The notes under the pieces were generated by a model, which was given only the letters and a program-made list of their open reading frames with translations, was not told the origin of the DNA and made no database searches. From contig CBDDAA010000002.1 in the NCBI GenBank assembly GCA_965224675.1, positions 1,364,001 to 1,428,000 of the forward strand: DNA of 64,000 nucleotides. The letters are read 5' to 3'. Numbering within the stretch: position 1 is the stretch's first letter; each line of letters begins with the position of its first letter. Shown here piece by piece: positions 35,812 through 44,588 of the stretch. The DNA is from UBA7957 sp965224675 (GTDB taxonomy: Bacteria; Pseudomonadota; Gammaproteobacteria; Granulosicoccales; Granulosicoccaceae). Both the position numbers and the translations under genes were made by a program.

Positions 35812-36885
35812 ATGAACGATGGCGATAAAAGCAGTTTACTACCGACACTACTGGTTGGTATTTTTTTAATCGCCACTTGGCTGGTTTTTTCTTCCTATCC
35901 AAGATATTTGCAAATCAGCGATGAATTGATTACAAACCAAGACTTCTCCGCCGCACTCGATGGCTGGCAAACAGGTGGCAGGCCATCCATGCAATCATTG
36001 CATGATGATACATTCTCCATGCAAATTGAGCATGAATCTGAAAGCCAGCGTTTGATTCAGTCATTTACGAATCTGCAGTCCGGCTTTTACCATGTAGGCG
36101 CTGATCTGAGACTCGACAACGTTATTCACGGCATTAAGGATTGGCAAAACGCCGGAATTATTCTCGCGACTTATCAGCAAGATGGCAAACGCAACGGGAG
36201 TTTTGATGTATTAACCACCTCAGGCAGTCTTCCCTGGCAAACAGTAGAAAAAGTAATCTTTGTTGCAGAAACAGCCTATCGGGTGGACGTAGTTGCAAGA
36301 ATGCTCAATTCTCCTGGCAAGATGCAAGTAAAAAATATCAGCCTGATACGTGTAAAGCAAGCTCAATATTTCAATGTAATCAGGATTCTGTTTGCAGGGC
36401 TTTGGCTAATAGTGGGCCTATGGTTTTTCTGGAACCTGCGCACCCTTCAGGTATCCCGTATGACCCTCACTGTTGTTGCGCTATTGGCGATAGCCACATT
36501 TATTGGCACGTTGATTCCAAAGCAACTCGTCACCGATATAAACACACAGCTTGCTAATCATTTACCGCCTGTTTTAGTCAATGGTCTTGAAGGTTTCTTT
36601 CGAGAAACTTTGCAAGTACCCCTGCTTAGCGCACATGCAGAATTCAGCAAACTGGGCCACTTTTTGGGGTTTTTTCTATTGGCGTTTGTTGCCAGATTTA
36701 GCTTAAAAAAAATATCCATGCCACACCTCGCATTGACGCTGCTGACTTTGGCGCTATTGACAGAAACCTTGCAAATGATGACCAATGCGCGCTCTGCAAG
36801 CCTACTTGATGTGATCATCGATAGTGCAGGAATCATTATCGGTTTGCTATTGGCCCAGGTAGTTGTAGTCATTGCAAAAAGGTAA
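35812..36885 (+). CDS. VanZ-like membrane protein
   Basis: This 357-residue protein has an N-terminal membrane helix (about 12-30), an extracytoplasmic beta-rich domain (about 40-185, resembling a carbohydrate-binding module) and five or so C-terminal helices. The VanZ signature is FSKLGHFLGFFLLAF and ALLTETLQMMTNARSASLLDV, which normally ends in a conserved Asp in SxxDxxxN context. VanZ proteins are linked to teicoplanin resistance in Gram-positives; in Gram-negatives the role is unknown. No neighbour explains it. Confidence 0.75.
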   Translation: MNDGDKSSLLPTLLVGIFLIATWLVFSSYPRYLQISDELITNQDFSAALDGWQTGGRPSMQSLHDDTFSMQIEHESESQRLIQSFTNLQSGFYHVGADLRLDNVIHGIKDWQNAGIILATYQQDGKRNGSFDVLTTSGSLPWQTVEKVIFVAETAYRVDVVARMLNSPGKMQVKNISLIRVKQAQYFNVIRILFAGLWLIVGLWFFWNLRTLQVSRMTLTVVALLAIATFIGTLIPKQLVTDINTQLANHLPPVLVNGLEGFFRETLQVPLLSAHAEFSKLGHFLGFFLLAFVARFSLKKISMPHLALTLLTLALLTETLQMMTNARSASLLDVIIDSAGIIIGLLLAQVVVVIAKR

Positions 36886-37001
36886 GGCAATTGCCAATCT
36901 CAATGACTTCAAATTTATTCCACACAAATAATTTCATGCAGAAAAATCCACTACTGCTTATCAATTACCGCATATAATCACTCTTTTTGGAGATGAGTTA
37001 C

Positions 37002-37352
37002 ATGAGCGACATCCAGATCCTGCACAATCCCAGTTGTTCCAAATCACGTTCAACCAAACAGATTTTGGACGACAATAATGTTGACTATTCCATTATCGAA
37101 TACCTGAATAACGCGCCCGATAAAGGCGAATTGGAAAATATACTGTCCATGCTCAGCATGAAGCCGCGTGATTTAATGCGCAAAGGCGAGCGTGTATACA
37201 AGGAAAAAAACCTCGCAGACGAAACTTTAAGCAGGGATGAATTGATCGATGCAATGATAGAAGATCCCATTCTGATCGAGCGACCCATCGTTATCGCTAA
37301 TGGCAAAGCAGTAATAGGACGGCCCCCGGAAAATGTGCTGGACATCATATAG
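37002..37352 (+). CDS. arsC: ArsC/YfgD-family glutaredoxin-type arsenate reductase
   Basis: This is a 116-residue thioredoxin-fold enzyme with the active-site Cys in HNPSCSKSR (about 8-16), a KxxxDE-like LMRKGERVYKEKNL segment and RPIVIANGKAVIGRPPENVL with the arsenate-binding Arg and cis-Pro. YfgD and ArsC share this motif; I cannot tell arsenate reduction from a general redox role. The start is ATG 37002, with GGAGATGA about 6 nt upstream. It overlaps wrbA by one base (TAG/GTG). It is first in a four-gene unit with wrbA, DUF2069 and cmoM. Confidence 0.85.
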   Translation: MSDIQILHNPSCSKSRSTKQILDDNNVDYSIIEYLNNAPDKGELENILSMLSMKPRDLMRKGERVYKEKNLADETLSRDELIDAMIEDPILIERPIVIANGKAVIGRPPENVLDII

Positions 37353-37966
37353 TGAGTACTCAAGTTCTCGTCTTGTACCACAGTAAAAGCGGAAATACAC
37401 AAGCTATGGCGCAACAAATTGCCAGGGGCATAGCAAGTATTGAAGGTGCTGAGGCAATACTGCGTAGCGTACCGGAAGTTTCCAGTGTAAGTGAAGCCAC
37501 AGAACCTGCCGTGCCTGATAGTGGCGCACCTTATGCTGAAATCACTGACCTTGAGAATTGCGATGGCTTGATTCTCGGCAGCCCCACGTGTTTTGGCAAC
37601 ATGTCTGCGCCATTAAAGCATTTTATTGATCAAAGCAGTTCACAATGGTTTTCAGGGCGGCTTTCGGGAAAACCTGCTGCCGTATTTACCTCAACATCAA
37701 GCCTGCATGGTGGGCAGGAAACTGTATTAATGTCAATGATGATCCCATTGCTTCATCATGGCATGTTAATCACAGGCATACCCTATAGTGTTCCAGAACT
37801 TACCAACACAACCAGTGGCGGCACTCCCTATGGCGCCAGCCATACCTCTGGCTCCAATGGCAATAACCCACTCACCCACGAAGAACAAGCCTTATGCAAA
37901 GCACTGGGCAAAAGAGTGGCCGATATTGCGGTTCGTTTAAAGTCATCATCTGGAATCAATAGATGA
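37352..37966 (+). CDS. wrbA: NAD(P)H:quinone oxidoreductase WrbA
   Basis: WrbA is a flavodoxin-like FMN enzyme reducing quinones by two electrons. The 204-residue protein has the FMN phosphate loop YHSKSGNTQAMA (about 9-20), LILGSPTCFGNMSAPLKHFID and STSSLHGGQETVLMSMM, all typical. The start codon is GTG, overlapping the arsC stop; the DUF2069 gene overlaps its 3' end (ATGA). Confidence 0.93.
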   Translation: MSTQVLVLYHSKSGNTQAMAQQIARGIASIEGAEAILRSVPEVSSVSEATEPAVPDSGAPYAEITDLENCDGLILGSPTCFGNMSAPLKHFIDQSSSQWFSGRLSGKPAAVFTSTSSLHGGQETVLMSMMIPLLHHGMLITGIPYSVPELTNTTSGGTPYGASHTSGSNGNNPLTHEEQALCKALGKRVADIAVRLKSSSGINR

Positions 37967-38340
37967 CACGTTTGCATTTTTGGCGCTGGACCGCTCTGCT
38001 TGGTTACTTTGCACTGCTGATACTTTTACTCAACTGGTTTACCTGGTACTCACCGCCTGTCGTTGTTCCCCGCAGCCTGGTCTTGATTCTGATCGTAGCC
38101 CCCCTGTTAATACCATTGCGAGGACTGCTGCACGGCAAACGCCGAACACATCAATGGTCTAACTTTCTGGCCTTACCCTATTTTGCCATGGGGGTTGACT
38201 ATGCGTTTAATAGTGCAACGGAATCTCATTTAGGCTGGCTTGTCATTATATTCAGCCTTGCATTCTGGACGGGTTGTATATTCTACTCTAAATATGCAGG
38301 GCCGCCTCGCCAGAAAAAATCCAGAGACACATCAGTCTGA
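37963..38340 (+). CDS. DUF2069 membrane protein
   Basis: This 125-residue protein has four membrane helices (about 10-30, 38-52, 66-82, 86-106). The sequence LRGLLHGKRRTHQWSNFLAL plus YFAMGVDYAF matches DUF2069, a family that is often next to wrbA in gammaproteobacteria. Function unknown. Its ATGA start overlaps wrbA. Confidence 0.88.
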   Translation: MTRLHFWRWTALLGYFALLILLLNWFTWYSPPVVVPRSLVLILIVAPLLIPLRGLLHGKRRTHQWSNFLALPYFAMGVDYAFNSATESHLGWLVIIFSLAFWTGCIFYSKYAGPPRQKKSRDTSV

Positions 38341-38365
38341 AGGAAGCTCTGAATATTCATTTCTT

Positions 38366-39172
38366 ATGTATAAAAACCATCAACTCAAAACCGATCGCAT
38401 TTTTGATGGTTGGGCGAAACGGTTCGAGCAACGCATATATGCAGACGACAATCCAAAGGGTTTGATCAGAGCCACCATTGTACAGCGTGACATTCAGGAA
38501 GTGGTACTCAATCAGGCCAACTCCCCCTTACGTATATTGGAGGTAGGGGCCGGACTTGGTCAAATGTCTCTGTGGTTGGCCAAGTCACAGCATCGGGTCG
38601 TTTTAACTGAACCTTCCCAGGACATGTTGCAGAGCGCCCGGCATCAGTGTCAATCAAGCAATTACTCCGGTACAATTGAGTTCAAACGTAGCACACTGCA
38701 ACAGCTTGACCCCAATACCCTCGGTAGATTTGATCTTATTATTTGCCATGCGGTACTGGAGTGGTTGGCAGAGCCGGAAAAAGCACTCTCCTACCTCGCC
38801 CCATTGTTGGAGACGCATGGGTTCTTATCTATTATGTTTTACAATAAACATTCCGGCCTTATGCGCAGTCTGATAGTAGGTGATTTTGAACGCGTACTAA
38901 AAGATCGTCTGGCAGGTGACGGTAAAAAAAGTCTATCACCCATTTCCCCACTTGATCCACAGAAAGTTGCAAACTGGGTTGAAGGGGCCGAGCTAAAAAC
39001 ACTTCGCTGGACAGGTGTTCGGTGTTTTTACGACTATATGCTGCCTAAAATACGTCTGAGCACGGATATTCAGTCAATATTGGATATGGAGAAAAAACTA
39101 TCTTTACAGCAAGCCTGGCGATCAATGGCACGGTATCAACACATCATCTGCCAAGGTAGTGATATGCGGTAA
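38366..39172 (+). CDS. cmoM: tRNA 5-carboxymethoxyuridine methyltransferase CmoM
   Basis: CmoM (formerly SmtA) uses SAM to methylate the carboxyl of cmo5U in the tRNA wobble position. The 268-residue protein has the typical start RIFDGWAKRFEQRIY, SAM motif I LEVGAGLGQMSLWLA, the GRFDLIICHAVLEWLAEPEK segment and a C-terminal YDYMLPKIR part. I chose ATG 38366; an upstream frame inside DUF2069 extends the ORF by 42 codons but is not conserved. It is convergent with greB in ancestral order, now separated by an island. Confidence 0.93.
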   Translation: MYKNHQLKTDRIFDGWAKRFEQRIYADDNPKGLIRATIVQRDIQEVVLNQANSPLRILEVGAGLGQMSLWLAKSQHRVVLTEPSQDMLQSARHQCQSSNYSGTIEFKRSTLQQLDPNTLGRFDLIICHAVLEWLAEPEKALSYLAPLLETHGFLSIMFYNKHSGLMRSLIVGDFERVLKDRLAGDGKKSLSPISPLDPQKVANWVEGAELKTLRWTGVRCFYDYMLPKIRLSTDIQSILDMEKKLSLQQAWRSMARYQHIICQGSDMR

Positions 39173-39202
39173 CCAAAAAAAACTTAAGATAATTAATATC
39201 AG
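39071..39202. repeat. Island boundary repeat, left copy (cmoM/greB junction)
   Basis: This holds the cmoM 3' end, then an intergenic piece and TTAATATCAG, which is the complement of the greB end GATATTAA. A diverged copy lies at 44791-44894. Shared blocks include TTGGATATGGAGAAAAA and TTTACAGCAAGCCTGGCGAT. It marks the left side of the inserted island. Confidence 0.8.
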
Positions 39203-39828
39203 GGGTTTGAAGTTGAAGTGACGCGAGCACTAAAGAAAAACACGCTCACGCTTTCCAGATTCACCGGGTATCACAGGCGAGGTGCATCTGATTGAAAGCA
39301 CCTTTGAGATTGGTTCGAGTGCCATAGAGGCGGTTGAGTTTTACCGTGAAGACCTAGAGAAATTGGCCGCTTAAGCATCCATGCTGCGATATTAGTTGCT
39401 TGATATATATTCTCGCAACAGAGCCAGTGAATAGTACTCAAGAATTCAGAAACTATGTTTTTAGATTTTGCTAAAAGGCGGTAAAAATGAGCGATGATTG
39501 TTTAAGGGATTAGGCTCAAAAGGGCTCGCTTTTGTAGAGTGTTGTAAGACAGTAAACGGCCAGGAGCTGCCATTCAGTATTTAAAATATGCTAGCATGAT
39601 TCATAATTCTGTATGGGCGGCATAGTGCTTAAACCTGCCGGTCGACAGTTGATCGCTGGTCGAAATTCAGGTAGTTTCTGTCAGACGGCTGTCGGCCAAA
39701 GCGGGGGGGGCACTGTTTAAATATGGATATTTCTAGCAAAAGCGCTAGGAACCGTAGCGAATTCTATTGTCCCAAAAGTGAGTCCTTTTAGAGCGATGAA
39801 GTTCAGTGAAGTACAGGCGTTATTCCTC
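39203..39828. other. 626-bp gene-poor tract with a coding remnant
   Basis: On the plus strand, 39234-39374 is open for 46 codons with no ATG, ending STFEIGSSAIEAVEFYRE-DLEKLAA before a stop. It looks like the C-terminus of a lost gene. The rest, to the 3' end of the pentapeptide gene, shows nothing I can name. Confidence 0.4.
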
Positions 39829-40854
39829 CTAAGGAATAGGGTGATGGAGGTAGACGCGAGAAGAAGAATTTGTGTCAGTGCCCTCCTCTACTTTGTATGG
39901 CTTGCAAGGAAACTCACCCTTCAACGGTCTCCCTTCCCAGTACCAACTTTGATTACATTCAATTGTACTAAGATTACGTACACTAAATTTAGCATCTGAA
40001 AGATTGGCCCCGTTAAACTTCGCATCAGTTAGATCAGAAAAGCGCAAATCAGCCCCTACAAGTTGAGACCTCCTGAAATCTACCTCTCTGAGATTGGCAT
40101 GGCGCATAACAGCCTCTCTAAGATTGGCATTGCTGATATGAGCCTTACTGAGATTCGACTTATCGAGATTTGCTCCAATGAGAACCGTTGAGTTAAGATT
40201 GCTTCCGCTGAGATCCGCTCCATAGAAATTCACATCACTGAGATTGGCCCTGACAAGATTGGCTCCAGATAGATTGGCCCCTCCGAATAACGCCTTTTCA
40301 AAATTTACATCCATTAGATTTGCTCCACGAAGGTTCGTAAACCGGACATCTACACCACCTTCCCCATGGCGTTCCGCACTTAGATTGACTCCTGTCAGAC
40401 GAATCCGCTTCTTTAGCGGTAAAAACGCTGATAACGCCTGCTTAGCCCACTCCGGAGACCATTGGTTAAACCAAGAGTCCTCCCCGTGGTTTTGATATAG
40501 ATACTCGGGGAAACTACTATTGCCATAAAACCAATGGTCTTCACTATTCAAGTACTCAAGTGCCGACCCTTTTCCACTATTACCCGGAGCTGGTGCTGTT
40601 ATCAGCTGCCACGCTCTTGTAATACGATCATCTTGCCGGTCACCCAGATCGACAATCAGCATTGGTATGCCGATAATCGCAACGGAGAATGCTGTAACTT
40701 CCATAGAAACAAAAATTATTCGACCCCATCCAACAGGCAGCTCCGCTTCCTCAACTCTTTGAACTGACGCAGGTTGAGCTAAGGGCGGCTGAACTTTCTT
40801 TGCTTCTCGTTTTTCTTTCCCAAACAGGGGACGAGGAAAGATCCTTCTGGTCAT
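39829..40854 (-). CDS. Membrane-anchored pentapeptide-repeat protein
   Basis: The 341-residue protein has a basic, Pro-rich N-terminus, one hydrophobic helix at about 50-70 (VTAFSVAIIGIPMLIVDL), a spacer, and about 20 pentapeptide repeats (A[D/N]LXX) between about 170 and 295, for example GANLSGANLVRANLSDVNF. These fold into a right-handed beta-helix that can mimic DNA. The C-terminus lacks repeats. ATG 40854 has AAGGAG 5 nt upstream. Gyrase protection (as Qnr/MfpA) is possible but the membrane anchor argues otherwise; function unknown. Confidence 0.85.
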   Translation of the reverse strand: MTRRIFPRPLFGKEKREAKKVQPPLAQPASVQRVEEAELPVGWGRIIFVSMEVTAFSVAIIGIPMLIVDLGDRQDDRITRAWQLITAPAPGNSGKGSALEYLNSEDHWFYGNSSFPEYLYQNHGEDSWFNQWSPEWAKQALSAFLPLKKRIRLTGVNLSAERHGEGGVDVRFTNLRGANLMDVNFEKALFGGANLSGANLVRANLSDVNFYGADLSGSNLNSTVLIGANLDKSNLSKAHISNANLREAVMRHANLREVDFRRSQLVGADLRFSDLTDAKFNGANLSDAKFSVRNLSTIECNQSWYWEGRPLKGEFPCKPYKVEEGTDTNSSSRVYLHHPIP

Positions 40855-40982
40855 AAGCACTCCTTAACGAAACGGAACAATATAATGCAACCCTTTTTCA
40901 ATGGAAATATCTGGGAAAAGGATTTGTCTATTTGACGTCGCTCGCTAAATCAAATAAATATTCTACAGACTCTAGTACTCCA

Positions 40983-41660
40983 TCAACATAGGATTGATGG
41001 ATAAAGTGATTTCAATTTAACCCGTGCATCCTGAGTTGTAAAACGCCAATTTACTCGTATGACTTTATGGTTACGCAGCTTTTGCCAGGAGTCTATTTCC
41101 TTTCGTAAAGTTTCCTGATCGGGAATTCTTCGATTGAGACATTGGCGACTGAGCACTCCTATCTCTATTTCTGCCATATCCAACCAGCTACCATGTTTCG
41201 GCGTATAGTGGATTTCTAATCGTTCAGCAATTCGTCTCGCTTCCTCTGGCTCAAACGTGGCGTACAGTGACCCCAGCCTATGGGTGTTCAGGTTATCCAT
41301 CACTAAAATGATTTTTCTATCAGGAAAGTGTTCATCAACCAACTCTTTAATTAACTGTGCCCAGTCTTGCTTGGTATGTCGATCAGTTACCTTTACATGG
41401 CGCCAGCCTTCAAGGGGAGCTGATAACATAAACAGATTACTGACTCCGTTTCTTTCATATTCATAATCAAATTTAGCGGGTTGCCCTGCTCTTAATGCAA
41501 GTGGTGTGCGTGTCTCTTTAATATGTTGCTTACTGGTTTCATCCATGCAGACCAAGACTTCCTCTGGTGTATAGCTTCTTTGATACACCTCCAGTATATC
41601 TTCCATTGCGCAGACAAAATCTGCATTTTCCTTGGGAGGTATAACCCAGCACGCCTTCAA
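40983..41660 (-). CDS. IS630-type transposase, catalytic part (ORF B)
   Basis: This 225-codon frame carries the DDE catalytic core: first Asp in LVCMDETSK, second in ILVMDNLNTH and Glu in SWLDMAEIEIG. The apparent TTG start is not used on its own: the segment LKACWVIPPKENADF continues the ORF A product after a -1 slip on the A8 run (minus strand, 41677-41684), which would give QTLKKNVLKPWLKACW, as in intact family members. The product would be a fusion of about 375 residues. Confidence 0.85.
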   Translation of the reverse strand: MKACWVIPPKENADFVCAMEDILEVYQRSYTPEEVLVCMDETSKQHIKETRTPLALRAGQPAKFDYEYERNGVSNLFMLSAPLEGWRHVKVTDRHTKQDWAQLIKELVDEHFPDRKIILVMDNLNTHRLGSLYATFEPEEARRIAERLEIHYTPKHGSWLDMAEIEIGVLSRQCLNRRIPDQETLRKEIDSWQKLRNHKVIRVNWRFTTQDARVKLKSLYPSILC

Positions 41661-42118
41661 CCAGGGTTTGAGTACATTTTTTTTAGTGTCTGTCTGACCG
41701 ATTCTCCTGAAATCGAATCAACAATCTCACACTCTACCAATCGTTCAGCGAGTAGCTTTAATGTCCAATCTGTGCGCCCCTCTGGAGCAGATGAGCAAGC
41801 GGTTGCGATAAGAAATGCCTCTGCTTCACCATCAAGTTTTTTTGGCTTTCGACGTGTTTGTACTTTTGGGTTAAGCGCTGATTCAAGCCCCTCCACAACA
41901 AAACGTTTTCGGACTCTTTCCACGGTTAGCCGACTGATGTGTAAGGCTTCCGCTATCTCCTTATCTTTCAATGAGCCCGTTGCTGAAGTTTCATCTGCAT
42001 GTAGTAACACCTGGGCATGAATTAATTTACGTGCGGCTACTCGTCCTTGTGACGCCAACTGGATTAAAATACCTCGCTCTTGTACGGTCAGTTTTACTCT
42101 GTACTTTTTTTCTGGCAT
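41657..42118 (-). CDS. IS630-type transposase, DNA-binding part (ORF A)
   Basis: The 153-residue frame has a helix-turn-helix: GSLKDKEIAEALHISRLTVERVRKRF (first 20 residues shown in part), a second HTH around DWTLKLLAERLVE, and a short out-of-frame end (MYSNPG) after the A8 slippage site at 41677-41684. Without the frameshift it would make a DNA-binding protein that may repress transposition. It starts at ATG 42118. Confidence 0.85.
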   Translation of the reverse strand: MPEKKYRVKLTVQERGILIQLASQGRVAARKLIHAQVLLHADETSATGSLKDKEIAEALHISRLTVERVRKRFVVEGLESALNPKVQTRRKPKKLDGEAEAFLIATACSSAPEGRTDWTLKLLAERLVECEIVDSISGESVRQTLKKMYSNPG

Positions 42119-42204
42119 ATTTCACTCCAAAGTATCATTCGCTTAAATTTGGTACTTAAGAGTTTAGTTTAGATATTCATCAATGCTACGTTGTTGGAGT
42201 ACTA

Positions 42205-42640
42205 GTTACAGAGATTATAAACTAACTTATGAAGAATAGAGCAATAAGACGAAGATCAGTCCAAAAAGTGCTGTTGGCTCGTGGGTGTGTCTTTAGATGA
42301 GCATCCAGAGTTTTTCTACAGGAGTAGCGCGGGGTTGATTTTGAATGTTAAAACACATGACTTTTCGTAATCGACTAGTCGCAATCGAGGAAAAGAGAGG
42401 GGTGGTGCTAACTTCCAGCTGTTGCACTTTTTGGAATAGTTCTTTTCTACGGCCAAATTGAGAGCTTCACAACGATGCGATTTAATTCTAACGATCAACT
42501 AACCAAAATCTTTCTAACGACTCCTATCTTGGACAGAGCAGACAGAGGGATTTGTAATATAAAAACATTTTGTAGATGACGTGACTGTCTCTTACGGGCA
42601 CTTTGCCCATATTCGGAATACCTTTAACCGCTTACTGCAA
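42205..42640. other. 436-bp gene-free stretch
   Basis: No protein-like ORF was found. One short frame (42316-42498, minus) lacks composition or signal support. Near 42595 there is a GGGCACTTTGCCCAT hairpin-like core resembling the shared part of the composite repeats, possibly a remnant. Confidence 0.45.
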
Positions 42641-43075
42641 TCAAGGCAATGGCATCTCGATTTCTGAGACAAGCAATGGCCAGTGATGCCCGCGTTTGAG
42701 TACCACTGATCGAAAGTGCCTGAAGTCCCAAGTTAGAATATGTGCTTTGCGGTAATGCGCCATTGACATCACTATCAGGTCTGGAAGGTCTGCCCCACTG
42801 TCTATATAGCGTCTTCCAAGTTTTAAGGCGAATTCCAACTCGTCTGCAGTTGGTGATTCAAGTCGATGAACGCCAGTTGCCATGCTTTCGCCAAATACAT
42901 TAGCAGCCGATGGAAATCCGCGCGATCTGAGTAACAGATCAGCCTCAACCAGAATAGGCCATGGAACGATGACTTTTCTACCCAATCGTGCTAATAGTTC
43001 TGCCGCGAACAGATGTCTACGTTTCTCGCCTTTGTTGATCGCTGAAACTATTGGCCCAGTGTCACAAATAATCAA
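42641..43075 (-). CDS. vapC: VapC-type PIN-domain toxin
   Basis: The 144-residue PIN-domain protein is a probable ribonuclease toxin. Acidic residues fit the active site: Asp5 in MIICDTGP, Glu in VEADLLL, and Asp in SGADLPDLIVM, TWDFRHF. It overlaps the antitoxin gene by 4 bases (ATGA), giving the usual antitoxin-first operon. Its tRNA or rRNA target is not known. Confidence 0.88.
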   Translation of the reverse strand: MIICDTGPIVSAINKGEKRRHLFAAELLARLGRKVIVPWPILVEADLLLRSRGFPSAANVFGESMATGVHRLESPTADELEFALKLGRRYIDSGADLPDLIVMSMAHYRKAHILTWDFRHFRSVVLKRGHHWPLLVSEIEMPLP

Positions 43076-43281
43076 GTGACCAGGCGCGCGAGAATCTGTT
43101 CAACATCCTGAGACATTTGTTTGTCGTCATCAATCAAACCGGCGTAGGGTAACCTTGTAGGTTGCTGTTGTACTAATTCGGTCACGATCGCTGATACAGA
43201 CATTTTTCGCCGTTTAGCCTCGGCGTCCAGACGTTTTGCGATCTGCGCTGGTAGCGATATTGTTTTGCGGATAGTGGCCAT
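43072..43281 (-). CDS. vapB: VapB-type CopG-like antitoxin
   Basis: The protein is about 69 residues. The ribbon-helix-helix part is MATIRKTISLPAQIAKRLD followed by EAKRRKMSVSAIVTELV; the C-terminal tail would bind the PIN toxin. I chose ATG 43281; an upstream extension reads poorly. Direct repeats AGTATGAA at 43288-43295 and 43302-43309 upstream may be its operator. Confidence 0.83.
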   Translation of the reverse strand: MATIRKTISLPAQIAKRLDAEAKRRKMSVSAIVTELVQQQPTRLPYAGLIDDDKQMSQDVEQILARLVT

Positions 43282-43765
43282 GTTTTGAGTATGAACATGA
43301 CAGTATGAAAAAGCAAGCTTCAACGACAGCTCTGAGCCAACGTTGTTTTACATAGGTTTTGACTGCAGCAAAAGGGTAATGCAAAACTTACTCGATGAAA
43401 ATAGACTATGGGTATCAAACCACCAGCAAGATTTAGATTTACAACTAGACGCATAGAAGGAGGCAGGTTGTGAAAAGATATTTACCAAAGGGATGGCTTA
43501 GTGCTGAGTGTCCACGGCAACAACCTTAGAAGGGCAATCAAAATGACAGGTTATTAAATATTGAAGGGTTGAAAAAATAATAGTGAATAGCGATTGGCAT
43601 GAAGGTTGGCAAGGACAATATCGTCGATATGCTTAGATGGAAGAAAAGAGCATATCACACCATTAATAAGTGCGAAGATGGTGATGAAATATTCGATACT
43701 ATTCAAATATTTCAATTAGAAAATCCATAAGGATAAACACTTTAGTACCAAACTGTTCAGTTGTA
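43282..43765. other. 484-bp gene-poor stretch
   Basis: On the plus strand, 43599-43730 is open for 43 codons from ATG (it contains DMLRWKKRAYHTINKCEDGD) with protein-like composition but no clear ribosome site. It could be a small gene or remnant. The vapB promoter must lie at the left end. Confidence 0.35.
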
Positions 43766-44269
43766 CTAGCTTCCCATGAGTTTCAGGGCTGTAGCAATGG
43801 GTAAGCATAAACTTCTTTCATTTATGGCAAGCTGTTCAAACCCAAACTGCTGATAAAATTTTCTAGCATTATCATCTTTTACATCAACTATCAGAGCATA
43901 TGCCCCAATATCTGTTGTAGCTGAACGCATAATTGCATCAGCAATCAGGGTGCCTCCTAGTCCTTTTCCTTGGTATTGTTCATCAACGGCAAGCCTTCCA
44001 ATCAACACCGCAGGTATAAGTGGGTATTTGGGAATGCGTTGTTGTTGCTCTTTTGGCAGGGCATTAATAGGAACACCCATTGCTGACAGCGTGTAAAAAC
44101 CCGCAATGGATTCACTGCCTTTTTCAATCATAACAAAGCAACGTGCAATACGTTTTTTAGTGTCTTGAGACACTTGCTTTTGCAGGTAGTTATCTAGTTC
44201 GATAACTCCACAACTAAATGCTTTACGATTGTGCTGTTTCTCCAGCGCCTCTATACGAAACCTTTCCAA
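43766..44269 (-). CDS. GNAT-family acetyltransferase toxin (TacT-like)
   Basis: The 167-residue GNAT protein has AVDEQYQGKGLGGTLIADAI (acetyl-CoA binding; R/Q-x-x-G-x-G/A) and VDVKDDNARKFYQQFGFEQL. With a DUF1778 gene 3 bp upstream, it matches TacT-type toxins that acetylate aminoacyl-tRNA. The first 30 residues RFRIEALEKQHNRKAFSC-GVIELDNYL are typical. Confidence 0.88.
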   Translation of the reverse strand: MERFRIEALEKQHNRKAFSCGVIELDNYLQKQVSQDTKKRIARCFVMIEKGSESIAGFYTLSAMGVPINALPKEQQQRIPKYPLIPAVLIGRLAVDEQYQGKGLGGTLIADAIMRSATTDIGAYALIVDVKDDNARKFYQQFGFEQLAINERSLCLPIATALKLMGS

Positions 44270-44271
44270 AC

Positions 44272-44538
44272 TTACCTCACTAAGGTTTTATGACGCTTAA
44301 AGGCTTCTCTGAGGGAACTGGTAGGCTCTGGAGGATTAACAATAATATCTAGAAAACGCTCCTGTGCAGTGCGCGAGAGCATGAGGATTTCACTTTCTGA
44401 AATAGTCTTCTCTGCGGCTTCCTGTGCTGCGGCAATAACAAAGTCACTTACAGAACGACCTTTTAGCTCTGCCGCGCGTTGCAGCAGAGCATGTATTTCT
44501 GGTGTCACGCGTGCAGCGAGTCTAGATGATTTATTCAT
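44272..44538 (-). CDS. DUF1778 (TacA-like) antitoxin
   Basis: The protein is about 88 residues with an RHH domain: SSRLAARVTPEIHALLQRAA then GRSVSDFVIAAA. The C-terminal tail (TSSLREAFKRHKTLVR) would neutralise the toxin. The ATG at 44538 is preferred; a second ATG at 44553 adds five residues. It precedes the toxin gene by 3 bp. Confidence 0.86.
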   Translation of the reverse strand: MNKSSRLAARVTPEIHALLQRAAELKGRSVSDFVIAAAQEAAEKTISESEILMLSRTAQERFLDIIVNPPEPTSSLREAFKRHKTLVR

Positions 44539-44561
44539 GTTTTCTTTTCTCATAACTATTT

Positions 44562-44588
44562 AATTGTACCAACAATCGGCACACAATT
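44562..44588. promoter_or_regulatory. Inverted repeats upstream of the tacA-like gene
   Basis: ATTGT (44563-44567) and ACAAT (44572-44576) form an inverted repeat with a 4-base gap; AATTGT (44562) and ACAATT (44583-44588) form a wider one. They lie 24 bp or less from the start region and are likely operator sites for the RHH antitoxin. Confidence 0.4.

Larger units (their letters stand above)
40975..42202 (-). mobile_element. IS630-family insertion sequence
   Basis: This 1228-bp element has terminal inverted repeats GTACTCCATCAACATAGGAT (left) and, on the complement of the right end, GTACTCCAACAACGTAGCAT. It is flanked on both sides by TA (40973-40974 and 42203-42204), the IS630/Tc1 target duplication. 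It contains two overlapping ORFs for a DDE transposase joined by a likely -1 frameshift. Its ends match those of the MITE at 20392-20701. Confidence 0.9.

Noticed and set aside
42316..42498. Minus-strand ORF of 60 codons in the island gap
   Set aside because: No ribosome site and atypical composition.
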